Of a DNA stretch of 59,328 bases, positions 26,389-34,674 are shown in pieces. Numbering within the stretch: position 1 is the first letter of the stretch; every line of letters starts with the position of its first letter. This DNA comes from Nitrospira sp. (GTDB lineage: Bacteria > Nitrospirota > Nitrospiria > Nitrospirales > Nitrospiraceae). The notes beneath the pieces are model-generated. The model saw only the letters and a list, made by a program, of their open reading frames with translations. It was not told the DNA's origin and did not search any database. The position numbers and the translations under genes were made by a program. Where the stretch lies: positions 1 through 59,328 of the forward strand of contig JAHBWO010000007.1 in assembly GCA_019636945.1 (NCBI GenBank), read 5' to 3'.

Positions 26389-27846
26389 CTATTCACGGCC
26401 AGGATGGACTTTTCCCAGAAGATCCCGCACCACCTGCCCAGCCGCGACGCCTCCATCACGAATGCAGTCCGGAATACCAACTCCTCGATAGGCAGCCCCG
26501 GTCAGAACCAGTCCAGGATAGCGGCTGAGTGCCGCATCCAATTGTACCAACCGATCCAAATGGCCGATTGTGTATTGCGGCATAGCCTTCCACCACCGAT
26601 TCACTTCGGTATAAACTGGTTCAGCTTTGATGCCACATATATTCGCCAACTCTTCCCTGACGGTTGCAACAAGTGCCTGGTCCTCTCGTTGAAGAATGTC
26701 TTCTCGCCCGACACCACCCACATAGCAGCGTACGAGTAACTGATCCGAGGGAGCGCGATGAGGCCACTTGAGCGACGTCCAAGTTGCAGCAATCAAATGT
26801 CGCTGCTCCCCTCTCGGAATGATAAACCCAAACCCGTCAATGGCACTCGTAAGAGTTCGTGGGAATGCCATCGCAATGGTGGCGGTCGAAGCATAGGGAA
26901 TAAGATCCAGCAGTCCACCGGCTATGGGCGTCAACGGACGCAACAGGTCCGCAGACACATAGGCCGGTGTGGCTAAGACCACACTTTCGGCGGAAAGTGC
27001 AGAGCCATCCTGCAGAATGAGGTCATACATCCAGCGACCCAGTTCGTGCGACCTCACTCTGAGCGCGTCGACTTGAACTCCTGCCCGGAGCTCCACGCCC
27101 TGTTGCATTAACCGCGTTGTGAGGGCACTCACCAGCTCACTGAGACCATTCCTGAGGCTGACAAACATCGTCCGTCGTGGTTGGGAAGACGCACTGGATG
27201 AGGCTGATTTCTTGGCGGCCATCATGCCACGCATGATGCTGCCATATTGTTGCTCCAATTCAAAGAACCGTGGAAACGTCGCCCGCAGGCTCATCTGTTC
27301 GGCATCGCCGGCGTAGATACCTGCCATCAGCGGTTCCAACAGCCGCTCGTACGCCTGAACCCCAAATCGGCGACGGAGGAATTCGGCCAAGGACTCATCG
27401 TCTCTGGGCGAACCGGGAGGAACTGCGAATTCCAATCCCATCCTGACCAGGCCCCCCCAGCTCAGGAGTCCGCTTTGAAGAAACGGCCCCAGTTGCTTTG
27501 GAACAAATGAAAGGAGTCCCTCTGGCAAATCGTGCAGCCGTCCTCGGTGGAGCACGCAGGCCTTCTTTCCTGTTTCGTTGGTATTGATCAGCTGGTCGGC
27601 AAGCCCCAGTTTCATGCAAAGATCGAGACCGGCCTGTTTTTGAGAAAGAAACGAATCCGGTCCGGCTTCAGTCACGATGTCACCGATCCGATGCGTGACG
27701 ATTTTCCCTCCCCAGGATGGGTCGGACTCAAGAATGGTGCAGCGGAGAGGAAGGCCTGCTTGGGCAGCTTGTTCTTGCAACGCAAATGCGGTCGCGAGAC
27801 CGGAGATCCCACCACCGACAATCACGACTGTACGCGATCGAGTCAC
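26389..27846 (-). CDS. hemY: Protoporphyrinogen/coproporphyrinogen oxidase, HemY type
   Basis: FAD enzyme that aromatises protoporphyrinogen IX (or coproporphyrinogen III) using oxygen. About 485 residues. N-terminal FAD site VVIVGGGISGLATAFALQ, then GGKIVTHRIGDIVTEAGPDS and the C-terminal ALSRYPGLVLTGAAYRGVGI pattern of HemY. GTG start; its GTGA overlaps the stop of hemH by 4 nt. Third gene of hemE-hemH-hemY. Peripheral membrane association is usual. Confidence 0.94.
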   Translation of the reverse strand: MTRSRTVVIVGGGISGLATAFALQEQAAQAGLPLRCTILESDPSWGGKIVTHRIGDIVTEAGPDSFLSQKQAGLDLCMKLGLADQLINTNETGKKACVLHRGRLHDLPEGLLSFVPKQLGPFLQSGLLSWGGLVRMGLEFAVPPGSPRDDESLAEFLRRRFGVQAYERLLEPLMAGIYAGDAEQMSLRATFPRFFELEQQYGSIMRGMMAAKKSASSSASSQPRRTMFVSLRNGLSELVSALTTRLMQQGVELRAGVQVDALRVRSHELGRWMYDLILQDGSALSAESVVLATPAYVSADLLRPLTPIAGGLLDLIPYASTATIAMAFPRTLTSAIDGFGFIIPRGEQRHLIAATWTSLKWPHRAPSDQLLVRCYVGGVGREDILQREDQALVATVREELANICGIKAEPVYTEVNRWWKAMPQYTIGHLDRLVQLDAALSRYPGLVLTGAAYRGVGIPDCIRDGGVAAGQVVRDLLGKVHPGRE

Positions 27847-28793
27847 GACGGAAGACAGGGAGTGGATTCGTGTGCAGCCAAGACGTCTCGTAACGTCTCA
27901 AGTATCGCGGCAGAATCGTTCAACATCGGCATGCGCTCCAGCTGCAGCCCCTTGCTCACAGCCAATTGCTTGAGCTCAATGTCGATGTCAAACAACGTTT
28001 CCACGTGGTCACAGATAAAACCGATGGGCGCCACCAACACGTGGCGATGCCCGGCCTGCTGGATGACCTCCAACATGGCTTCGACCGTCGGCCCAAGCCA
28101 TGGCTCATTGGAGCGTCCCTGACTTTGATAGGCGAAATACGTCGGTTGGTTACCTAAGGCGTTGGTGACCGCCTCGACCGTTCCCTTCACCTCATCCGGA
28201 TAGGGATCCTTCATCGCCACAATTCGTTCAGGCAAGCTATGCGCGGTGAACAACACCGGCACCGTTGCACGCACATCGGCAGGAAATGTCTGAAGCCCAA
28301 GCCGAATATTCTCCACAATCGCCGTGATCAGCCGGGGATGCCGGTTCCAACTCCCGACGTAGGTCACGGGTGTGTGGTCCTCTAACCCGGTACGAGCCTC
28401 CTCCACTTTCTTTCGATAGGCTCCGGTACTCAGAGAGGATTGTTGCGGGGCCATACAGACCCCGATGACCTGTTCCGGCAAATCTTTTAGCAGCTCAGCA
28501 TAGGTCTCTTTAATAAAGGGATGCCAATGCCGCAACCCAACGTACACTCGGTATCGACCGTCACCACACTCATTCAGTAGCCGTTCCAGTTTTTTTGCAA
28601 CCTCTTGCGTGATCCCGACAGCCGGCGACTTTCCACCGGTGGCACGGTACCGTTCGCGAATTTCTTCGACCAGTTCGGGAGGAGTCGGTCGCCCTCCTCG
28701 CACATCGAGCAAAAAGGGCTCGACATTTTCCAGACAATCGGGCCCGCCCATCGCCATCAGAAGCACAGCCGTATGTCGTCGTGATTCAGACAT
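27843..28793 (-). CDS. hemH: Ferrochelatase
   Basis: Inserts ferrous iron into a porphyrin. About 316 residues. Conserved His in VLFTAHSLPERIV and Glu in FAYQSQGRSNEPWLGP mark the active site; the start AVLLMAMGGPDCLENVEPFL is also typical. No ferredoxin-like cluster tail. It could act on protoporphyrin IX or coproporphyrin III; this cannot be told by eye. It lies between hemE and hemY, with a heptad-repeat element in the gap to hemE. Confidence 0.95.
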   Translation of the reverse strand: MSESRRHTAVLLMAMGGPDCLENVEPFLLDVRGGRPTPPELVEEIRERYRATGGKSPAVGITQEVAKKLERLLNECGDGRYRVYVGLRHWHPFIKETYAELLKDLPEQVIGVCMAPQQSSLSTGAYRKKVEEARTGLEDHTPVTYVGSWNRHPRLITAIVENIRLGLQTFPADVRATVPVLFTAHSLPERIVAMKDPYPDEVKGTVEAVTNALGNQPTYFAYQSQGRSNEPWLGPTVEAMLEVIQQAGHRHVLVAPIGFICDHVETLFDIDIELKQLAVSKGLQLERMPMLNDSAAILETLRDVLAAHESTPCLPS

Positions 28794-28807
28794 TGATCAG
28801 CGCCAAT

Positions 28808-28891
28808 AGCTGATGGCTTCTAGTAGATAGTGAAACAACGAGCGCCACGGACCGGATGTCGCTCCTACCGCCAGCCATTTGCCATATGCTC
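28808..28891 (-). repeat. Heptad-repeat inverted element between hemE and hemH
   Basis: One arm (28808-28835) has heptads AGCTGAT, GGCTTCT, AGTAGAT and AGTGAAA. The other arm, read on the opposite strand from about 28890 downwards, has AGCATAT, GGCAAAT, GGCTGGC and GGTAGGA. The shared mark is a G(C/T) at positions 2-3 of each 7-mer. It could fold in the hemEHY transcript. Confidence 0.6.
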
Positions 28892-28897
28892 TTCATT

Positions 28898-29923
28898 CTA
28901 TCGTTGGCTGAGCTTGTGGACCATATCGATCGTTGCAGCCACGTGATCAACCGGTGTCGTCGGCAGGATACCGTGACCAAGATTGAAGATATGACCAAGA
29001 CGTCCACCCGCACGTCGCAAGATGTCTTCGACACGACGTTCAATTTCGTGGAGTGGCGCAAAGAGAGCAAGCGGATCAAGATTGCCTTGTACGGCACGAT
29101 CATGCCCAATCATGGTCCAGGCTTCATCCAGATGAACACGCCAGTCGACCCCGATCACGTCACCGCCCGCCTCACGCATCTGACGTAGGATCGCTGTCGT
29201 CCCGGTGCCGAAATGAATCATCGGCACCCCTTCATGCTTAAGTCCCTCGAAAATCCGTTGGACATGCGGCATCACATATTCGACATAGTCGCCGGCAGAC
29301 AGGCACCCGACCCAACTGTCGAACAGCTGAATGGCCTGCGCCCCCGCCTTGATCTGTCGACGAAGATACCCCGTCAGCACACGTGCGAACTTGTCCATGA
29401 GCCGATGCCAAGCCGTGGGATCGCTATACATCATCTGTTTGGTATTCAGATAACTACGCGAGCCGCCGCCTTCGATGGCATAACTCGCCAACGTGAACGG
29501 CGCGCCGGCAAATCCAATGAGCGGCACCCGCCCGTCCAGGGCACGCCGTGTTTGCCTGATGGCCTCCGCCACATAGTTGAGCTCGTCGCCATCGATGACT
29601 TTCAGTTGATCCACCGCCGCCCGATCGCGCACCGGATTGTGGATGACCGGGCCCTCGCCTGCTGCGAACTCAAGATTGAGGCCCATCGGCTCCAACGGCA
29701 GCAAGATATCAGCAAAAATAATGGCCGCATCCAGAGGGAATCGATCAATGGGCTGAAGTGTGACCTGAGCCGCCAATTCAGGCGTCTTACACATCTCCAA
29801 GATTGAATGTTTCGCGCGCAGGATCCGATACTCGGACATATACCGTCCGGCCTGGCGCATAAACCACACAGGGGTACAATCAACTGGCTCTCGACGACAG
29901 GCTTTTAGAAATCGATCATTCAT
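28898..29923 (-). CDS. hemE: Uroporphyrinogen decarboxylase
   Basis: Removes four carboxyls from uroporphyrinogen III to give coproporphyrinogen III. About 341 residues. The substrate-binding PVWFMRQAGRYMSEYR motif, the Asp in IIFADILLPLEPMG and GFAGAPFTLASYAIEGGGS are intact, as is the terminal NLGHGILPTTPVDHV. First gene of the hem cluster on the minus strand, divergent from the desaturase gene. Confidence 0.96.
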   Translation of the reverse strand: MNDRFLKACRREPVDCTPVWFMRQAGRYMSEYRILRAKHSILEMCKTPELAAQVTLQPIDRFPLDAAIIFADILLPLEPMGLNLEFAAGEGPVIHNPVRDRAAVDQLKVIDGDELNYVAEAIRQTRRALDGRVPLIGFAGAPFTLASYAIEGGGSRSYLNTKQMMYSDPTAWHRLMDKFARVLTGYLRRQIKAGAQAIQLFDSWVGCLSAGDYVEYVMPHVQRIFEGLKHEGVPMIHFGTGTTAILRQMREAGGDVIGVDWRVHLDEAWTMIGHDRAVQGNLDPLALFAPLHEIERRVEDILRRAGGRLGHIFNLGHGILPTTPVDHVAATIDMVHKLSQR

Positions 29924-30072
29924 GGTGGCGGCATTTTAGTGACGCAGGAGCAGTCCTGTCAAACAGCCATAGAAGCCTCGTCGCTCCTGCTTTCGGCAAC
30001 TTCTGCCACTGGGACAGTCGGCCAACGCTCGTGAGGAACACGATAACCTGCGCGGCCTAGGAAAAAATCAGG

Positions 30073-30101
30073 TTTTACTTTCCTTAGATTCTCTGTATAA
30101 T
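30073..30101 (+). promoter_or_regulatory. Predicted promoter upstream of the desaturase gene
   Basis: A perfect TATAAT (30096-30101) with TTTTAC 17 nt upstream. It leaves about 100 nt of leader to the ATG at 30209. Confidence 0.5.
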
Positions 30102-30208
30102 AAAGGACCAACCTAACCGGGACGCTCAATTCGCTTAATTGGGACCACGGCTCCCTGTCTCCCACCACAGTGGCTTTGCCGATCCCCCGAATCTATGAGG
30201 AGAACTGT

Positions 30209-31279
30209 ATGTCCGATGTGCAAGTGCATGAACCGCCCCATTCCTTGGGTATCTGGTATTCCTTTCTGCGTTGGTTTGATTCCTGGGCAGGGCTTGAACT
30301 CACAAAATCAGACGGAGCTCCCTCAGACGGGCCTCCCAAGGTCGATTGGATTCGCAGTGTGCCGTTTATCGTGCTGCATCTGATGTGCTTGGGCATATTT
30401 TGGGTAGGTTGGAGTTGGACTGCGGTCGCTGTGGCGATCGTGTTCTATTTCATCCGGATGTTTGCAATTACCGGCTGGTACCATCGCTATTTCTCACATC
30501 GGACGTTCAAGACGTCGCGGACCGTGCAGTTTCTCTTTGCGCTGTTAGGCGGAACCTGTACCCAACGAGGCCCCTTGTGGTGGGCCGGCCATCATCGCCA
30601 TCACCACATCGCGTCCGATACACCGGAGGATGTGCACTCCCCGCGACAGGGAGGATTTTGGTGGTCACACATGGGCTGGATTATGTCGCAGACGTTTTAT
30701 GCGCCTCGCCTTAAGGGAATCTCCGATTTCGCCAAGTTTCCGGAGCTGCGGTTTCTCGACCGCTATGATGTCCTTGTGCCCGTCTTAACCGGCGTCGGCA
30801 TGTTCGGGTTCGGCAAGCTGTTGGAGGCCTATGCGCCTGAACTCGGCACCAACGGCATCCAGATGCTGATTTGGGGGTATTTCATCTCGACCGTCGCACT
30901 GTTCCATGGGACCTGCACGATCAATTCCTTGTCGCATGTCTATGGTTCACAGCGGTACGAGACCGGCGACGACAGCCGAAACAACTTCTTTCTGGCCTTA
31001 ATCACCATGGGCGAAGGGTGGCATAACAACCACCACTATTACCCGGCCTCGACCAGGCAAGGATTCTACTGGTGGGAAATTGACATGACCTATTACTGCC
31101 TGAAGGGACTTGAGTGGCTGGGATTGATCTGGGATATTCGTGACGTTCCAGAGTATGTCCGTGAGGGAAAAACCAGACAAGATTCAGACCGCAGCGTACT
31201 CAAGAAGAAGATCGAAGCCGCCGTCAAATCGGCGGAACTTCCAGCACCGCAACCACAATTGGAGCTCACACCTCCTTAA
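30209..31279 (+). CDS. Acyl-CoA/acyl-lipid fatty acid desaturase
   Basis: Membrane di-iron enzyme that inserts a cis double bond, probably delta-9, in fatty acids. About 356 residues with four hydrophobic segments. All three histidine boxes are present: HRYFSHRTF, HHRHHH and HNNHHYYPASTRQG. The ATG at 30209 follows an AGGAG site. It adjusts membrane fluidity. The stop overlaps the convergent next gene's stop by 3-4 nt. Confidence 0.95.
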   Translation: MSDVQVHEPPHSLGIWYSFLRWFDSWAGLELTKSDGAPSDGPPKVDWIRSVPFIVLHLMCLGIFWVGWSWTAVAVAIVFYFIRMFAITGWYHRYFSHRTFKTSRTVQFLFALLGGTCTQRGPLWWAGHHRHHHIASDTPEDVHSPRQGGFWWSHMGWIMSQTFYAPRLKGISDFAKFPELRFLDRYDVLVPVLTGVGMFGFGKLLEAYAPELGTNGIQMLIWGYFISTVALFHGTCTINSLSHVYGSQRYETGDDSRNNFFLALITMGEGWHNNHHYYPASTRQGFYWWEIDMTYYCLKGLEWLGLIWDIRDVPEYVREGKTRQDSDRSVLKKKIEAAVKSAELPAPQPQLELTPP

Positions 31280-31746
31280 ACCCAATCAGATTCAGTCTTC
31301 GACCTTGGCTGATCCTCAAACTGATCGGCCAAGGTCTCCCGAATCCGACGGCTCTCCGACTCGATTTCCTTTCGTTCCTCATCGGACATCACCCACGCAT
31401 CACCGGCACCCAATTGAAACCGATAGTGGTCTTCGTAGAGCGTAAACCACTCGACATACGGATGTGGTTCCAGGTTCGGATGCGGATCGAGTGAAATAAG
31501 GTTCACGGTGCCGATCTGAGGATTGGCCATATCACCGATGACTTGCCCCGCCACCTCGTCATCTTCAAAACGGCTGTTTCGGAATCGAATCACCTCGCCG
31601 GCGATATCAGGCTTAAAATTACCGCGCAAATAGAAATCCACTGGCCCAACAACCGCAAATACGACCTGTCCAACGACCGTCCCGTCGACACGGTTATCAA
31701 GAAATCCTTCGCGCACCCACCGTCCATTGCCGAACTTTTGTGCCAT
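31276..31746 (-). CDS. Hypothetical protein, 156 aa
   Basis: Unknown family. Soluble, acidic in the C-terminal helical part (SDEERKEIESESRRIRETLA). The N-terminal two thirds is strand-rich (GTVVGQVVFAVVGPVDFYLR, AGQVIGDMANPQIGTVNLIS). It overlaps the desaturase stop tail-to-tail and lies 26 nt downstream of the EamA transporter, so is probably cotranscribed with it. Confidence 0.7.
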   Translation of the reverse strand: MAQKFGNGRWVREGFLDNRVDGTVVGQVVFAVVGPVDFYLRGNFKPDIAGEVIRFRNSRFEDDEVAGQVIGDMANPQIGTVNLISLDPHPNLEPHPYVEWFTLYEDHYRFQLGAGDAWVMSDEERKEIESESRRIRETLADQFEDQPRSKTESDWV

Positions 31747-31772
31747 ATGCCTCCCCGCTCTTTAGGGAACGA

Positions 31773-32597
31773 TCAGCCGCCGAACGCTCCGATAATAACC
31801 GCCAATAAGATCAGCGCGCTGCCGATCCAGCCTTGTACATCCAACGTCTCTCCAAGAAAGTACCATGAAAGCCAGGCTGCATAGGCCGGCTCGGATGCAA
31901 ACAGAAGCGCCACCTGTTGGGCCGGAACCAGTTGCTGGGCCCACATCTGCACGGCAAATGCGAGCGTGGCCAGCACCCCCGTCACAACAAGCCCCGTCAG
32001 CAGAACGGGTGTGGGCGAAAACGCGCTGCCCGGAGCATCTTCCCACCACGGGGCAAGGAGAAACAAGAGCGTCATTGCCACCATCTGCCACACAAGGAGC
32101 GACGGGGCGTCGACCTGGCGGGTAAATCGTTCAAGACAAATGATATGTCCCGCAAACGCCACGGCACACCCCAGCGTCAGGAGATCACCTCGATTCATGG
32201 AGGCGTTGGGTTTGACGAGGAGCCACAACCCGACCACCGCGACCACCGTTGCCAAGACCGCACGCCGGTCGACCCGCAGGAGAATCAACGGCACAAAGAC
32301 CACATAGAGTGCGGTGAGAAAGGCTGAATTGGACGCAGTCGTGTACGAGAGCCCAACGGTTTGGAGCAGATATCCAAGAAACAGAAATATGGTCGAGAGT
32401 GCAGCAGCCTCTAACACTGCACGATCATGATGCAATCGACGGCGACCGACGACAAACCACAAGAGAATGAGCAGGGTGCCGATGAAAAACCGGAGTAACA
32501 AGAACGAGAGCGGGGGGATCTGCTCTAATACCGCTTTCGTGGCAGGAAAGGTGGCACCCCAGATGAGGGTGGTCAGTAGGAGGGCCAGTCGCGGCAT
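31773..32597 (-). CDS. EamA/DMT family exporter
   Basis: About 274 residues with ten predicted membrane helices in two EamA repeats. The start LALLLTTLIWGATFPATKAV and the second-repeat FASEPAYAAWLSWYFLGETL are typical of drug/metabolite transporters. The substrate is unknown. A heptad-repeat element begins 11 nt upstream of its start codon. Confidence 0.92.
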   Translation of the reverse strand: MPRLALLLTTLIWGATFPATKAVLEQIPPLSFLLLRFFIGTLLILLWFVVGRRRLHHDRAVLEAAALSTIFLFLGYLLQTVGLSYTTASNSAFLTALYVVFVPLILLRVDRRAVLATVVAVVGLWLLVKPNASMNRGDLLTLGCAVAFAGHIICLERFTRQVDAPSLLVWQMVAMTLLFLLAPWWEDAPGSAFSPTPVLLTGLVVTGVLATLAFAVQMWAQQLVPAQQVALLFASEPAYAAWLSWYFLGETLDVQGWIGSALILLAVIIGAFGG

Positions 32598-32607
32598 GAA
32601 TTCGTAA

Positions 32608-32689
32608 AGTGCTGAGTCCTGAGTCGTGAGTTCTGAGTAGACAGGCCCAGATTGACAGACTCAGCACTGGGCACCCTGGACCCAGCACT
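32608..32689. repeat. Heptad-repeat inverted element A (AGTNCTG type)
   Basis: Left arm 32608-32642: five consecutive 7-mers beginning AGTGCTG, AGTCCTG, AGTCGTG. After a 12-nt centre, the right arm 32655-32689 read on the other strand gives AGTGCTG, GGTCCAG, GGTGCCC, AGTGCTG, AGTCTGT. Register is exact in both arms. It lies between the exporter start and the small gene at 32695-32898. Confidence 0.85.
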
Positions 32690-32694
32690 TCGTT

Positions 32695-32898
32695 CTAGGG
32701 TTTGCAGAGTGGACACAGCCGTTGCCGGTTCACTCCAGCCTGTTCCATCGCCCGAGTCGCCCGTTCCTTATCAGGATAATCAAACCATCCGCCTTCCCAA
32801 AAGTCGCTGGAGGTGGCGGTCGATGGCACCTCCGAACACCGGTCTCGATGGAGCGTCACACGGTCGATGGCACGGGCAATATGCAACCAATAGATCAT
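32695..32898 (-). CDS. Small conserved-type protein, 67 aa
   Basis: Unrecognised small protein. The pattern MIYWLHIARAIDRVTLHRD, then GGWFDYPDKERATRAMEQAG and a terminal CPLCKP suggests a compact domain that pulls amino-acid periodicity from a GWF-turn and ends in a CxxC pair. It is flanked on both sides by heptad-repeat elements, within 5-8 nt of each. Codon use looks protein-like and no frame on the other strand is better. Confidence 0.6.
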   Translation of the reverse strand: MIYWLHIARAIDRVTLHRDRCSEVPSTATSSDFWEGGWFDYPDKERATRAMEQAGVNRQRLCPLCKP

Positions 32899-32905
32899 GC
32901 TAGCC

Positions 32906-32975
32906 GGTGAGGGTAAAGGGTGAGTGGCAAGGAGCGTTCACTATCGCGCCTTACTCCTGTCCTTGACCGGTTCAC
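32906..32975. repeat. Heptad-repeat inverted element B (GTNANGG type)
   Basis: Exactly 70 nt: five 7-mers in one direction (32906-32940, starting GGTGAGG, GTAAAGG, GTGAGTG) meet five in the other with no spacer (32941-32975, read back as GTGAACC, GGTCAAG, GACAGGA, GTAAGGC, GCGATAG). The last four bases overlap the stop of the gene at 32972-33148. Confidence 0.85.
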
Positions 32976-33148
32976 GGGAGGAGCTGCCATTCATCCTTCT
33001 CGATGAAGCACTTCACGCCGGTCTGTAGCTTTTTGACATCGTCCTTCTCGAAGAGCCGCATATAGCGCTCGATTCGATCATCCTCATCGATTCGTTCTTC
33101 CTGCATCACACCGTTGTTCCCCTTGTACCGTCGAATCAGCACTGGCAT
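32972..33148 (-). CDS. Small hypothetical protein, 58 aa
   Basis: Starts MPVLIRRYKGNNGVM and continues IDEDDRIERYMRLFEKDDVK with a final FIEKDEWQLLP. The AGGAGGG site 5 nt before the ATG at 33148 is strong, which supports the gene despite its size. Highly charged and helical. Family unknown. Its stop codon lies inside heptad element B. Confidence 0.65.
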   Translation of the reverse strand: MPVLIRRYKGNNGVMQEERIDEDDRIERYMRLFEKDDVKKLQTGVKCFIEKDEWQLLP

Positions 33149-33433
33149 CGAAACCCTCCTCCTAGAGCTGGCAGTTGAGCCGCGTAAGTTGTTAGAATGA
33201 GCAGAATATCGTAAGCTGATTAGCTTCGCTTGCACAAGGGCTGTTTGTCAAGATCTGAACGGCTCCATTGGTTGGAGTAACGACCCCGGCGAACTGCCAT
33301 CATGATCTTGCGTGAGCGGACTCGACTGAGTTAGTAACACCACGATCCCGCGAATGCTTCGTCCGGGTCCATGTCCCTGACAACCCGGCCGCAGAAGAGA
33401 ACGCAGGCGAGCCAAGAGAAAGGATGCGATCCT

Positions 33434-33754
33434 GTGCCACTCTATGAATACCGTTGTGGACAGTGTGAAAAGCAGTTTGAAGTCACTCAGTCCGTCTATG
33501 CCAGAGTAGAAGACACTGAGTGCCCCTACTGCCATGCGAAGGAGGCGACGCGCCTTCTCTCGGCCTTTTCATCCAACGTGGTCGGCGCTCGCAAACCCGG
33601 GTTTACAGAGAGCAAAGCCACGGCCATGAACCAGGAACGGATGGAGCGATTCATCAAATTGCCGCCGTTGAACGCAAAACGCAATGTCCCACCTCCAAAT
33701 ATGTCTTCCGAATCCGAGCCCTCTTCGGCAGACCGAACCACGTCCGAGTCGTAA
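33434..33754 (+). CDS. FmdB-type zinc-ribbon protein
   Basis: About 106 residues. The GTG start gives the family opening PLYEYRCGQCEKQFEVTQS. A second CxxC (CPYCHAKEATRLLS) completes the zinc ribbon. A long hydrophilic C-terminal tail is Ser/Pro-rich. FmdB-like proteins are putative regulators, with function not established. The frame is open upstream but the GTG at 33434 matches the conserved start. The next gene begins 76 nt downstream. Confidence 0.88.
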   Translation: MPLYEYRCGQCEKQFEVTQSVYARVEDTECPYCHAKEATRLLSAFSSNVVGARKPGFTESKATAMNQERMERFIKLPPLNAKRNVPPPNMSSESEPSSADRTTSES

Positions 33755-33830
33755 ACATGGTAAACCGTCATCTTTTTGTCTGGTTACACCGCAGAAGTCA
33801 TCAAGCCCCTGGTCGTGGTGGAGAGCGTCC

Positions 33831-34652
33831 GTGACAGGACAATCATTGATCACTCAGCTGTGCGTGGGCCTGATGCTCATCATCTCCCCTCTCCAGGCAT
33901 CAGCCCAGGTTGCAGGAACGTTGGTCATCGCCGGCAATGGGCCCGAACAAGCGACCATCGAATCGCTGGCGCGGGCCTTCGAAAAAGCCAATCCCCGTGC
34001 CTATGTCGATATCCTCTGGGACGAGGACTCCACGCCGGTGCAGTTAGTCCAGACCGGCCAGGCACAGATTGCCGTCACCGGCACGAAGGACGCAACACTG
34101 ACGGCCTCCCAAATCGGATGGGATGGCCTCGGGATTCTCGTGCACCTGTCGAACTTCACGAAGGAAGTGACAACGCAACAGATCGCTGAGATGTTTTCCG
34201 GAAAGGTTCGAGAATGGTCTGAATTGGGTGGCCCCGAAACCAGAGTCCTGCTGATTGACCGTTCTCGCACCCAGAATATCCGTGAGGCGTTTGAGTCCCT
34301 TCTCGGGATCACCGGAAAGATTCCTGGCACCGCAAAGGTCATTGGACCGGACGACACGGTCGTCAAGACCGTCGTCGGCACCCTTCCGCCGCTCTCTGCC
34401 GTCGCGTATGTGTCACTGAGTACCGGCCTCTCCGCCGTCTCTAACGGGGTGGCCGTCCGTCTCCTGCCGGTCGACAAGATCGAGCCGGAGGTGCCAACAG
34501 TCCGAGACGGGCGCTACAGTCTGCGACGCCCACTGCTCCTGCTCTCGAAACAAGAAGCGAATCCGCTGGTTGAAACCTTTATCGCATTTGCGCTATCTCC
34601 TACTGGTCAAACCATTGTTGGAGAACTCTATGTGGCCATGCCGACGAAATAG
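33831..34652 (+). CDS. Phosphate ABC transporter substrate-binding protein-like (PstS type)
   Basis: About 273 residues with a signal peptide (LCVGLMLIISPLQASA). The body is a type 2 periplasmic binding fold: TLVIAGNGPEQATIESLARA, VHLSNFTKEVTTQQIAEMFS, SRTQNIREAFESLLG and LLSKQEANPLVETFIAFAL. PstS-like proteins bind phosphate or related anions. No pstC, pstA or pstB is nearby, so it may be an orphan. GTG start with GGAGAG upstream. Confidence 0.85.
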   Translation: MTGQSLITQLCVGLMLIISPLQASAQVAGTLVIAGNGPEQATIESLARAFEKANPRAYVDILWDEDSTPVQLVQTGQAQIAVTGTKDATLTASQIGWDGLGILVHLSNFTKEVTTQQIAEMFSGKVREWSELGGPETRVLLIDRSRTQNIREAFESLLGITGKIPGTAKVIGPDDTVVKTVVGTLPPLSAVAYVSLSTGLSAVSNGVAVRLLPVDKIEPEVPTVRDGRYSLRRPLLLLSKQEANPLVETFIAFALSPTGQTIVGELYVAMPTK

Positions 34653-34674
34653 GTCCACACTCAAGGAGGTCCTT

